DNA of 64,000 nucleotides from NCBI GenBank assembly GCA_019395295.1, contig CM033353.1, forward strand, positions 11,871,314 through 11,935,313, in the 5' to 3' direction. The stretch is from Osmanthus fragrans. Its lineage: Eukaryota > Streptophyta > Magnoliopsida > Lamiales > Oleaceae. This document shows, piece by piece, positions 33,376 to 43,428 of the stretch. A model generated the notes under the pieces. That model did not search any database, was not told the origin of the DNA, and saw nothing but the letters and a program-made list of their open reading frames with translations. The stretch's first letter is position 1. Each line of letters opens with the position of its first letter. A program made the translations under genes and the position numbers.

Positions 33376-33917
33376 TCTATTAGATCCTTGGACTGATGGA
33401 CTCGCACTTCGATTCTTAAATTCTGAAAATCTCGAATCAATTGATCTTGCGTTGTTCCTAAAGCCGATAACTGTCCAACGTTCTTTCTGCTCAAAGCGTC
33501 TGCAACCTTGTTTGCTTTACCTGGGTGGTAAAGAATTGTGCAGTCATAATCTTTCACTAGTTCTAGCCATCGTCATTGTCTCATGTTCAGTTCCTTCTGA
33601 GTGAAGAAATACTTGAGACTCTTGTGATCGGTGTAGATTTCACATTTACTCCCATACAGATAGTGTCGCCAAATCTTAAGAGCGTGCACAACAGTTGCGA
33701 TCTCTAAATCATGCGTCGGGTAATTCTTTTCATGTGGCTTCAACTGTCTTGAAGCATATGTGATCACTTTGCCATTCTGCATCAATACACAACCTAAACC
33801 ATGTTTGGATGCATCGCTGTAAATAACGAAACCATCGGACCCGTCTGATATAGTCAATACTGGTGCTGAGATAAGTCTGTTCTTAAGTTTCTGAAAGCTT
33901 TGTTCACATGATTCTGT
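33363..33917 (-). pseudogene. Tekay RNase H and linker
   Basis: RNase H removes RNA from the RNA-DNA hybrid. Visible catalytic context: VIYSDASKHGLG, the Glu in HDLEIATVVHALKIW, and IYTDHKSLKYFF. A TGA replaces Arg (CGA) at 33575-33573 in NMRQRRW. The linker DYDCTILYHPGKANKVADAL follows, then a small deletion and frameshift near 33390 just before the integrase. Confidence 0.88.
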
Positions 33918-35342
33918 CTATTGAAATTTAACTCCCTTCTTGGTCAAATGGGTCATAGGACCTGCTGTTTTAGAGAAACCCTCTATGAATCGCCGATAAT
34001 ATCCAGCTAATCCAAGAAAGCTTCTCACATCTCCAACATTTGCCGGTGTTGGCCAGTTCATTACAGTTTCAACTTTAGAAGGATCAACCTCGATCCCTGT
34101 AGCTGTAACAATGTGACCTAAGAAACCTATTCGCTCAAGCCAAAATTCACATTTCTTGTATTTGGCGTACAACTTTTCTGTTCTCAGTGTTTCCAACACA
34201 ATCCTCAAATGTTCTTCATGTTGTGCAGAATTTCCGGAGTAGATCAGTATGTCATCGATAAAAATAATAACAAATTTATCGAGATACTGATGAAAAACTC
34301 TATTCATCAAGTCCATAAATATTGCGGGTGCGTTCGTGAGGCCGAAAGGCATTACTGTGAACTCATAATGCCCATATCGTGTCCTGAACGCTGTCTTTGG
34401 AACGTCAGTTGGCGAAACCTTTAGCTGATGGTAACCAGATCTCAAATCAATCTTGGAGAAGACAGCTGTACCTTTCAGCTGATCGAACAAGTCTTCGATC
34501 CGGGGAAGGGGATACTTATTCTTTATCGCCAACTTGTTAAGTGCTCGATAGTCGATGCACATCCTCATGCTTTCGTCCTTCTTCTTTACAAATAGAACAG
34601 GTGCTCCCCATAGGGATACACTTGACCTGATGAAACCCTTCTCTAGCAATTCCTCCAACTGCACCTTCAGTTCTTGCAACTCTTTTGGCGCCATACGGTA
34701 TGGAGCTTTAGAAACAGGGGCAGCTCCTGGCACCAAATCAATGGAAAATTCCACTTGCCTATCGGGCGGAGTACCCAGTAGATCTTCTGGAAAGACATCG
34801 CTGTACTCGCATACCACTGGCACTGAATCCAGAGTAATCTCTTCTACAGGTTTATCTTGAAGACTAACCAAATAGCCATGACAATTATCCTTGGCTAATA
34901 GCTTCTCCGCTTGTAAAGCCGAGATAAGGCGAGGAAGTGCTTTGATCTTCGTCCGGTAAAACCTGAATACTTCTTCACCATCTTTGCGAAAAATAACCTC
35001 TTTCTCATGGCACATAATTGCGGCACAGTTGGTGCTGAGCCAATCCATACCCAGAATAATATCGAAATCGTTCATTTGGATAATATTCAAGTCTGCCTTC
35101 GAAACTTGGCCATCGAAATCTATTTGTACTGCTTTGACTATCTTATTGGTATCGATCGTTTCTCCTGACGGTAAACTAACCTCGAGAGTACTACCAGTTT
35201 CTTCTCCTATCAAGCTCAGTCTTCCTAAACATGCTTCAGCTATAAATGAATGCGTGGCTCCCGAGTCTATTAGAACATATACGGGAATACTAGAAATAGA
35301 TAGTATACCTGCAATCACGTCAGAATCCTCAGCTGCACCCAT
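33918..35342 (-). pseudogene. Tekay protease and reverse transcriptase
   Basis: A 474-codon open stretch, the longest in the window. The aspartic protease (VLIDSGATHSFI, about residues 24-35) is followed by ILGMDWL. Reverse transcriptase from about residue 180: PVVCEYSDVFPEDL, YRMAPKELQELK, CIDYRALNK, FSKIDLRSGYHQ, MPFGLTNAPAIF and the active-site FIDDILIYS (about residue 370), then FLGLAGYYRRFI. The stop at 33920-33918 is TAG where the family has Trp (FQW), so one G-to-A change ends the frame ahead of RNase H. Motifs and wording are those of the Tekay/Del clade. The first Met is not a true start because gag and pol form one polyprotein. Confidence 0.93.
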
Positions 35343-36289
35343 AGCAAATACTCTTGCTTTCCCCTTTCTGTTCTGGTCTGGGTTCGTCTTCTTATTGGAA
35401 CCCTGGGCAGACAGGGCACGACAATCCGATGCAAAGTGACCCGGCTGGCCACACTTGTAGCAGACACCCTTTCCAAAAAGGCACTCTCATTTATGCGGCT
35501 TCTGGCACTTAGGGCAGGATGGAGTGAAATTGGTCATCTGTCTCCCTGTTGGCCCTAGATTCAGCCTCTTGGTAAATGCTTGATTCCGGTTCTGATTCTG
35601 ATTGCGATTTGGACCTTGCCACTTTCTCTTTTCCTGATACCTTTGCTCGTTTTGATTGCCTTGGTTCCCAACTCTCACACCGGCATAGGCTATTGCTTGA
35701 GCCTTCTTCACAACATCTCCGTAAGTTAGCAGTTCATGTGAACTGACAATCTGTCAGATATCAAGGCGTAGACCTCTCTCAAAACGCCGTGCCTTCTTGA
35801 ACTCAGTCTCCACCAGATGTGGAGCATAACGCGACAGTTCTTTGAACTCTTCTCGTATTCAGTTATATCCATTTCACCCTGTACCAAACGTAGAAATTCG
35901 AACTCCTTGTGATCTCTGAGGGCTTATGGGAAAAATTTATCTCAGATCTCAGCTTTAAATTTGTCCCAAGTTAGAGCTGCTAGCTGCCTTTCAGTCCTTG
36001 TTCGTGATGCAGATTCCCACCAGAAACCAGCTCTTCCGATTAATATGAACTCGACACAAATTACCTTCTTATCTTCAGGGCAATATATGTGCTTGAATAT
36101 CTTCTCAATGGCCTGGAGCCATTCTTCCACTGCTAGTGGACTATCTCCGCCATCGAACGTAGGTGGGCGGTATCTTTGGAACTATTTTATCACTGGTATT
36201 GTGGGGTTAACCGGCTGTGGAGCTTGTCTCATTTTTTGCACCACGTTAAGTAATTCCCGGATGACATTTCTTTGAGTTGGTGGTGCCAT
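35343..36289 (-). pseudogene. Tekay gag (interrupted)
   Basis: Capsid protein that packages the RNA. The start ATG at 36289 (MAPPTQRNVIRELL) fits the clade; a TAG follows after 38 codons (VIK then FQRYRPPTFDGG). Capsid segments: VEEWLQAIEKIFKHIYCPE, FWWESASRTR, LTWDKFKAEI. The nucleocapsid part is Asn/Gln/Lys-rich (GNQNEQRYQEKRKW), with CPKCQKPHK and then the CCHC knuckle CYKCGQPGHFASDC near 35425-35465. At least three stops or frameshifts lie between. Confidence 0.85.
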
Positions 36290-36508
36290 AACCTTCATAA
36301 AATTTTAAAAGTAGTTCATACAGGTTGAATTAAGTGTACCAACAACGTAAACGATAACGGATAACTCTAAAAAAATGAAAATTGAAACCCGAATATCATT
36401 TTATTCAAAACTCGACTTCTTTAAATGAAAATACGTGGGTAGAAAGGCATGTATGCCGAACTTTTTTTTTTACAATAACATGTCGAGCCTACTCTAATTT
36501 CTATCTCT

Positions 36509-36939
36509 CTATTCTCCATCGGTTACGCCTGATTCAGCGTCCGAGAACTCTCCTAGCGCTGGATCAGCGTCTTCCTCAGTTTCTTCTTCTTCTGAGTCTT
36601 CTTCGGGAGCAAATCCAAAGCGGTACTCAAAATATATGGGCCAATATGCCACAAACCTCGTACAGAAGGTGTCATACTCCATTTCTACATTCAGAAACAC
36701 TAGAGCATCTACATATATGCTATTAGCTACCTCCGCATAGTCACTTCGAAAAGTCGAGAGTAAGTGACGAATCGACCGGTGATTATTGGTCACGTAGCCA
36801 TGTTGTATGGCCGCTCACATATGATATTCAACTGCTCTACATGTTGGGCAATTGTCCACTCAAGTTCGGGCCTGAAACGGTCATAATCCCTAATGGCTCG
36901 TTCTGCGTCACTGAGTGCATTTCTACGAATGAGTGCCAT
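36509..36939 (-). pseudogene. Extra ORF upstream of Tekay gag, acidic tail
   Basis: Between the PBS and gag, on the same strand, an ATG at 36939 opens MALIRRNALSDAERAIRDYD, then DRFRPELEWTIAQHVEQLN and CERPYNMAT, stopping at TGA. A one-base shift leads into the frame that continues TNNHRSIRHLLSTF, VDALVFLNVEMEYDTF, VAYWPIYFEYRFGF and a strongly acidic end (EEDSEEEETEEDAD). Together about 145 codons. I do not recognise the product. Chromoviruses of this clade are not usually described with a separate ORF here, so it is either an element-specific gene or a captured sequence. Codon use and lack of other stops suggest it was once coding. Confidence 0.5.
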
Positions 36940-37304
36940 GTCGAAAATCAATTATGCAAAATTCAATTAAGCGGGGTTATTCATCTCTCCTAGTTAAAAT
37001 TACGAGAACGTAAAAATTAAAAACTCTTTCAAATTATGCTCAAATTCATTTTTCTTTCTTTCTTTCTTTCTAATTCGGATACACTTTCTTTCTCTTTCTT
37101 TATTTCTTTCTTCTAAGTCTCATAAATCATCAAAACGAGTATCCAAATTAAAAATAACATTTAAATTTCATAAACTTCTTTACCTTTGGAGTCGGTTGAT
37201 CGAATGATGACAGTGGCAGCTCTCATTAATAAGAATTAAATAATGTAAAATATCTCTTTGAAATTTTTTTTTTTTGAAAATTTGTCAGTCTACAGAAACG
37301 CAGA
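36940..37304 (-). other. Tekay 5' leader
   Basis: Untranslated leader between the PBS and the extra ORF. It contains a polypyrimidine tract on plus (CTTT repeats, 37056-37113) and an oligo-A run on minus near 37265. Confidence 0.7.
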
Positions 37305-37319
37305 CTGGCTCTGATACCA
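37305..37319 (-). promoter_or_regulatory. Primer-binding site (initiator Met tRNA)
   Basis: On minus TGGTATCAGAGCCAG, complementary to the 3' end of plant initiator-Met tRNA, a few bases inside the 5' LTR. Confidence 0.92.
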
Positions 37320-39048
37320 AGCTGTAACACCCCGAGTTCCGCGAACCCGGAATGCTACATCATCATCTTTTTGCCCTAATTAAACCGAAAAGTTTGGCGG
37401 AATAACTAATTTTTAAAAAAACATCACATTTAAAATTTGTAAACGTTAACGGCAATAAACCTCATTAGAATTAACTTAAAGAAAATTGATTCAATTTTAA
37501 ACTCAAGTTTGAAATAGCGGAAACGACAAGGTAAGTTTATAACGTCCAAATGAGTAAAATTGAAAAGTAAATTAAAAACAGTTAACTACTATTATTCGTT
37601 CGTGCCACCACTGCCCATCAGATTCGACCGTCTCCAAAATCTGCAATATTATTAAAAATAGTGAAATGAGCATTTCGAAGAAAGACTCTGTAGACTCATC
37701 GTCAGTAATTAATTTACAGAATAATTGAACACATAACTATGCAATCTATGCAGTGATATTCTCATGGGCTTATTTTCTTTGACAAATCATAGACTCTTTA
37801 AAATCATAGGGTGTGTCTGTCTGATGCATTTAAGCAAGTAAGTTATGCATAACATCATCTTATCTCATAAGAGATTCTCTTTCTTCTCATGCAATTAAGC
37901 ATATAAGTTACGACAAGCATAACAACATAATCTATCTCATAAGAGATTCTCATCTTATGCATTAAAGCATATCAAATCACATAAAATCACACAATACATG
38001 CAATTATAATTTAAACTAATTAATGGGGGCGAGTTTACCTCAATCTATCTCGAGTCGTAAAAATTGGAGCGGGAAGAAATCTTAAACTCTATCGTCCGTA
38101 CGTTTCGTCTAGCCAAAAATAGAAAATAAACTTTGAATTAGTGTTTCGAAATTTTTAAAAATTAAAAACGATAAAAATAAAGTTTAGGGACTTAATTTGA
38201 ATTTATTAAAACTGAAAATAAAAGTATAAGGGCTAAAATTGAACTTTTCTAAAATAGGGGCTTAATTGAAAATTTATTAAAACTGAAAATAAGAATTTAA
38301 GGATCGAAATGGACTTTTTCAAAATCTGTGGGATGATTTATTTTAAAACACAAATTCTAGGATTGTTTCCTTTAAAAACCGAAATTTTGGGACTGAAATT
38401 AATAACTTTAAAACTTGGGGGACTAAAATAAACTAACTTCTAAACTTGGGGCTTAAAAATAATTTTCAAAAAAAGAAAAAAAACAAAATCTCACACTCTC
38501 CCTCTTTCTCTCGTTCAAACGAGAGCTGAGAGAGGAGGCGACGGGGAGGCGACGGGAAGGGGCTTCGCCCCTTCCTCCGATCCTGCCGGCGCGAAGTAGT
38601 AGCGCCACCGTCGCGTGGTGGCGCCAGTAGTGTGGAGGTGGTGGTGGGATGATTTTGACGTTCGGGTTGGAGAGAAACCGAGGCTTGGAGGTTCAATTTC
38701 TTGGACTTTCCGGCGGCGAATCGGTTGGAAAGTGGGTCGGGATAAGAGGTAAGTTTATGGGTCTCCTTATTTCCTGATTTTGGTTTCGATTTGGGGTTGA
38801 TTTGGAGGCTGCCCATTTGGTGGGGTGTGTGGCTGCTCGAAATCGGGGATGGCAGGTGGATTTGGGTGTTGTTGTGGTGGTGGTGGTGTTGATGTGGTGG
38901 TTCTGGGTTGTGGGATGGACGGCTGCAGTTTGTGGGTTTGCAGTCGGTGTTGGTGGTGGCTGGGGATTGGAGCAGTCCGTGTTGGTGGTGTCTGTGGCCT
39001 AGGTTTGGAGGTGGTGGCTGGCTTGATTATGTGCAAACCTCATATCAC

Positions 39049-39122
39049 TGGTGCTAGAAACTGATTCTAGCACCATCGTGATTTTCCAGTTGATGCTAGA
39101 AATTGATTTTTTCTAGCATCAA
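39049..39122 (-). repeat. Two hairpin motifs in the Tekay 5' LTR
   Basis: GGTGCTAGAAACTGATTCTAGCACC-type stem at 39051-39075 and TTGATGCTAGAAA / TTTCTAGCATCAA stem at 39090-39121. Identical motifs in the 3' LTR at 31340-31412. Confidence 0.9.
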
Positions 39123-39247
39123 TTTGTGAGTTTCGAATTTGAGAGTGACTGGGAATTCATAGCATTGAAGAAAGAAATTTTTGGAGTTTCTTACCCTTTG
39201 GGCTGCTGGCTGCGTGAGTGAGGTTGAAGGGGGGAGGGAGATGGGGG

Positions 39248-39256
39248 TATATAAAC
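39248..39256 (-). promoter_or_regulatory. TATA box of the Tekay 5' LTR
   Basis: GTTTATATA on minus, in the context CTACTGTTTATATACCCCC. The same box occurs in the 3' LTR at 31531-31540 and in changed form (TTCATATAACC) in the solo LTR at about 48705. Confidence 0.7.
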
Positions 39257-40792
39257 AGTAGGAATAATCTAGGGCACAAATCCCTAGGGTAGTAAACGGA
39301 CCAAAAATTGGGCCGAAAGAATTGTCTAATTGGACTTAAAGAATTGGGCTAAAATAATCCTATATGGACTAATGAAACGTTGGACCCAAAATAATAATAT
39401 ATCGTATTTAGTTTCGGATTTAAAACGATAAGGAATTTTGATAAATTAAAATATTCGAAATTGGATTCGATTCTAATAAATTTAAATTAGTTTAACAACG
39501 GATAGACGGACACACTTTTACTTTTAAAACTCGGGTTTAAGATTTAGCGACACCTTTTTCAAGAAACCTAAATTAAAATTGTCAGTCGCTACATATAGGC
39601 CCAAAATAGTTTGGCCCGTCCTACAACTTAACCCTGTCCAATATTTAATTAATCCAATTAATTAAATCTGGTCCATTAATTAATTAATCCAATTAATTAA
39701 TTCGGGCCTACTAATAAGCAATCCAATTAATTAATTATCCAACTCTTGTCAATTAATTAATTGACGGATCCCAATCTTTTAGTTCTCCTTTTGTGTGTGA
39801 CCCATTAGGTTCCCAATCACGATACCTAACGACGTGAATTATTATTTCAATCTAATCAAAATCGATAAATCAAAACACCCTTTTGATTTATCACTAATTC
39901 ACATTCGTCGTCCCAGATTGACATCTAGCAATGTGTCAGGGCAATACATGTGACAAGAAATGTCATGTGGTATGACAAAATCAAAATCGTTCGTTTATCG
40001 TGAAACTATAATCCCTTAGTCAATATGATCCGATCAATTACGTGATATGGATTATGTCAATCTCGATTATCGATCATATCTTTCATTCTACTTATTAAGT
40101 CAATGTAAGTCGAAAACTCCTTTTCGACTTACCGGTACACCTTGGCCAAGGATTTCGTTATCAATTTAACTGGATGAAATATAGATCATAAACTCTTACT
40201 ATCTAAGAGCGACGAATCCTCTATTGATCATTCACAACTTTCATATGATTCTTGACATACCCGAACGATGCCGTATCAGCGGCTCTTGACAGAGCAACTT
40301 CCAGCATCACCAAAGCATGACTGTCCCCACATAAGGTACTATGATGATCTCAAGTCGAAGGATCAATTCCACTATCGAACGTTAGAGATTAACCACTGAC
40401 ACTCAGATAGTTATCCATGTGGAATCTCTCAGCGGGTCTCCAATGTTTTGTTCTATAGCAAAACATTCACGTGTTCATTTAAGTGTCACTACACTTTAAC
40501 TTGTGAGATCAGTTACTTACTTAACAAATAAGGAATGCCACAAGTGATGGTCTATCCGTAATAACGATATCCGTATCTCGTTATTACTTACGACTACGGA
40601 TGATTTAAGATTCAATTATATGTAATTTGTATCTCACAATCACAACTCTTTGTGATTAACAAATTATCGAGATTTGAATCTACGGACTCTATTATTTAAT
40701 ATCATAATAGATATTGCCAAAATAAATGCATTAAACATATATCAAAAGTACTTATACCCAAAGTTGAAAGGGCCTAGGGTATAATACTTACA

Positions 40793-41052
40793 AGAGGGAT
40801 ATCTGGTTGGGTTTTGGTTTTAGGTGGGAGTGGTAGGGATGGGTTTGTGGGAAAAAATGTGACTTTTTCTTTTGAATCATACTATAGTGACATAATCATT
40901 ATATAATAGTTGATATAATGTCATTTTGGATTTTTTTACTCAATAAACTCTCAGGCTGATGTTACTTGTTGGACTTTTCAGTCAGTATTATCCAAATCAC
41001 TGAATTAATATCGACATCCAAGATTAATGACCCGACTCAAATTATTTGGGAC
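40793..41052. other. Unassigned flank of the split LTR
   Basis: Continues the DNA interrupted at 29282. It contains an AT-rich imperfect palindrome (CTATAGTGACATAATCATT, then TGATATAATGTCATT). No gene. Confidence 0.3.
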
Positions 41053-41510
41053 TGTTGGAAGTAGTCTAATTATTTAGAGCTGCTCATGACCTAATTTCTA
41101 CACTTATTGGATGACTTAATATATTTGACCCACTTACCATATCATGTTGGGCCTGGCCCATTACTATGACCTAACTAATCCTATATATGCTATCCTTCTT
41201 TAACTTTTCATTCACGTGTGTTTTTGCTATTGTGTTGAGAAAGAGAGAAAAAATCGGCTCTTCCTCCTTGTGCTTTATGCTCCCTCTTACAGTTTCTCTT
41301 GTTCTTCTCTCATTCTCATTTAGCCTTTGTGGCTCCGCCTTTGAGGTTGCAAAACACCGTCACTTTTGTGTCCTAAGTGGGTACATGCAAAGCAACCTAA
41401 GTGTGAGATAGTTTGAAGGTATTGAGTTTTGGTTTATTGGGTGTTTGATAAGGTTGAAGATTGGTATATTGAGCCCCAAAATACACATTGGTGGCCATTA
41501 TTCCGCAACA
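41053..41510 (+). mobile_element. Possible short solo LTR (458 bp)
   Basis: Starts TGTTGGAAGTAGTC and ends TTCCGCAACA (TGTTG/CAACA ends), with a TATA box at about 41184 (CCTATATATGC) followed by a CT-rich leader, as in plant LTRs. No matching 5-bp duplication or primer-binding site was seen, so this stays tentative. Confidence 0.4.
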
Positions 41511-41780
41511 TGTCACATGACACTTCATCATTAAATTATTTTAAACACAATCAATTTTTTTTTATCCAATCAAATTTTGTCAACTAACATTATGTCACTC
41601 TATTAGTAAATCACTTTATGTCAAAGTAGCATAAACCTTTAGTTTTTATTTACGTTCTCATTTTTTTTTTGTTTTTAATTTTTAATTTTAATTATTTTAT
41701 CTGGAAATTATAAAGTTACAAATTTATCATTTTATATATTTGGTCAAATTCTACTATTATGTTCAATTAACGGTCATTGG
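41511..41780. other. Unassigned, AT-rich
   Basis: No gene or repeat recognised. Confidence 0.35.
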
Positions 41781-43284
41781 TGTAAGTGTTATACCCTAAG
41801 TCCAATCAACTTTGGGTATAAGTACATTTGATATATGTTTAATGCATTTATTTTGACAAGATCTATTATGATATTAAATAATAGAGTCCGTAAATTCAAA
41901 TATCAGTAATCTGTTAATCACAAGGAGTTGTGATTGTGAGATACAAATTACATATGATTGAATCTTAAATCATCTATGGTCGTAAGTAATAACGAGATAC
42001 GGATATCGTTGTTACGGATAGATCATCATGTATGTCATTCCTTACTTGTGAAGTAAGTAACTGATCCCACAAACTAAAATGTGGTGACACTTAAATGAAC
42101 ACGTGAATATTTTGTTATAGAATAAAACATTGGAGACTCGCTGAGAGATTCTACATGGATAACTATCTGAGTGTCAGTGGTTAATCTCTAACGTTCGGTA
42201 GTAGAATTGGTCCTTCAACTTGAAATCATCATAGTACCTTATGTGGGGACAGTCATACTTTGGTGATACTGAAAGTTGCTCAGTCAAGGGCCACTAATAC
42301 GGCATCGTTCGAGTATATCAAGAATCATATGAAGGTTGTGAATGATCAATAGAGGATTCGTCACTCTTAGATAGTAAGAGTTTATGATCTGCATTTCATC
42401 CAATTAAGTTGATAATGAAATCATTGATCAAGGTGTATGCATAAGTCGAAAAGGAGTTTTCGACTTACATTGACTTAATAAGTGGAATGAAAGATATGAT
42501 CGATAATTGAGATTGACACTTATCCATATCTCGTGATTGATCGGATCATACTGACGAAGAGATTATAGTTTACGATAAATGAACGAGTTTGGTTTTGTCA
42601 TACCACGTGACATTTTTCGTTACATGTATTACTCTGAACATTGCTAGATGTCAAATTGGAACGACGGATGTGAATTAGTGATAAATCAAAAGGGTGTTTT
42701 GATTTATCGATTTTGATTAGATCAAAATAATAATTCACGTCGTTAGACATTATGATTGGGAACCTAATGGGTCACACACAAAAGGAGAACTAGAAGATTG
42801 AGATCTGTTAATTAATTAATTGACAAGTATTGTATAATTAATTAATTGGATTGCTTATTAATATACCCGAATTAATTAATTGGATTAATTAATTCATGAA
42901 TCGGATTTAATTAATTGAATTAATTAAATATTGGATCGGATTAAGTTTAAGAGATGGGGCAAGCCCGTTTGGGCTAATATAAATAAGCTGCTAGGGTTTG
43001 AAAATAGTTGATGAATTTTCATTATTCTTGCTAGCACAAGAAAAGAAACCCTAATTTTCTCTCTCAATTTGTTCTCTGTGTGGACATCATTGGAGGCTGG
43101 ACAATTGAACAGTTGTGGGAGGCAGATCAGCATTGCTGGAACTACAGGGATATTAAAGAAGTTTGCAGATCTAAAGAAAGGTAGAGTTTCTATCACAGTT
43201 TCTATCTAAACACAAAGCAGATCCTTGGGTGGGAATTGAAATTTAAGTTATTTTTCGCTGTGCATGTTAAGTAAATTTCCAACA
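41781..43284 (+). mobile_element. Intact solo LTR family B (1.5 kb)
   Basis: Begins TGTAAGTGTTATACCCTAAG and ends AAATTTCCAACA, with a 5-bp duplication ATTGG/ATTGA (41776-41780 and 43285-43289; 4 of 5). TATA box AATATAAATAAG at about 42977-42988 gives plus orientation. It is the reverse orientation of the family B LTR at 29283-40792. Blocks of AATTAATTAATT occur at 42800-42930. No PBS follows, so it is solo. Confidence 0.85.
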
Positions 43285-43428
43285 ATTGACATCCCAGCTG
43301 CTAATTAATTTCTCAAAATTTTGGAACTTCCGTCGACACAAATTAAAAATTAGAGTAAAGACTGCTGAAATTCAAAGGTCAAGGATTGTTGCTCCAATTG
43401 TTCCAAATAAAATTTATATTTGCAAAAA

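Larger units (their letters stand above)
29596..39593 (-). mobile_element. Near-complete Tekay/Del-type chromovirus (Ty3/gypsy), 10 kb
   Basis: Both LTRs, PBS, extra ORF, gag, protease, RT, RNase H, integrase, chromodomain and polypurine tract are present in the correct order on minus. The duplication TATAG flanks it (29590-29594 and 39594-39598), with one extra C at 29595 before the left LTR, which is also seen next to the inner LTR edge at 37322. The two LTRs differ at several of the first 70 positions, so the insertion is not recent. In-frame stops and at least two frameshifts interrupt the polyprotein. Confidence 0.93.
37323..39593 (-). repeat. 5' LTR of the Tekay element
   Basis: TGTAACACCCCGAG to CAGTCGCTACA on plus. 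The promoter of the element: TATA box at 39248-39256 on minus, giving a start near 39220. Two hairpin motifs (39049-39076 and 39090-39122) then fall about 100-170 nt inside the transcript. A long Pro/Ser/Thr/His-rich ORF on minus (39036-38466, frame-shifted) follows them. Confidence 0.92.
29283..40792 (-). mobile_element. Solo LTR family B, split by a Tekay element
   Basis: The two parts (29283-29595 and 39594-40792) join into one LTR of about 1.5 kb beginning TGTTAGAAATTTACTTATC and ending GGTATAATACTTACA. A perfect 5-bp duplication AGAGG (29278-29282 and 40793-40797) flanks it. It is the inverted counterpart of the intact solo LTR at 41781-43284, so its sense strand is minus. Features include AATTAATTAA-rich blocks and a promoter. 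The Tekay element entered at its TATA box: on minus the site was CTATATAAATAAG, and the Tekay duplication is TATAG. Confidence 0.88.

Noticed and set aside
41187..41411. 74-codon ORF with a hydrophobic start
   Set aside because: It lies in a CT-rich stretch after a TATA box of an LTR-like segment; no homologue recognised.
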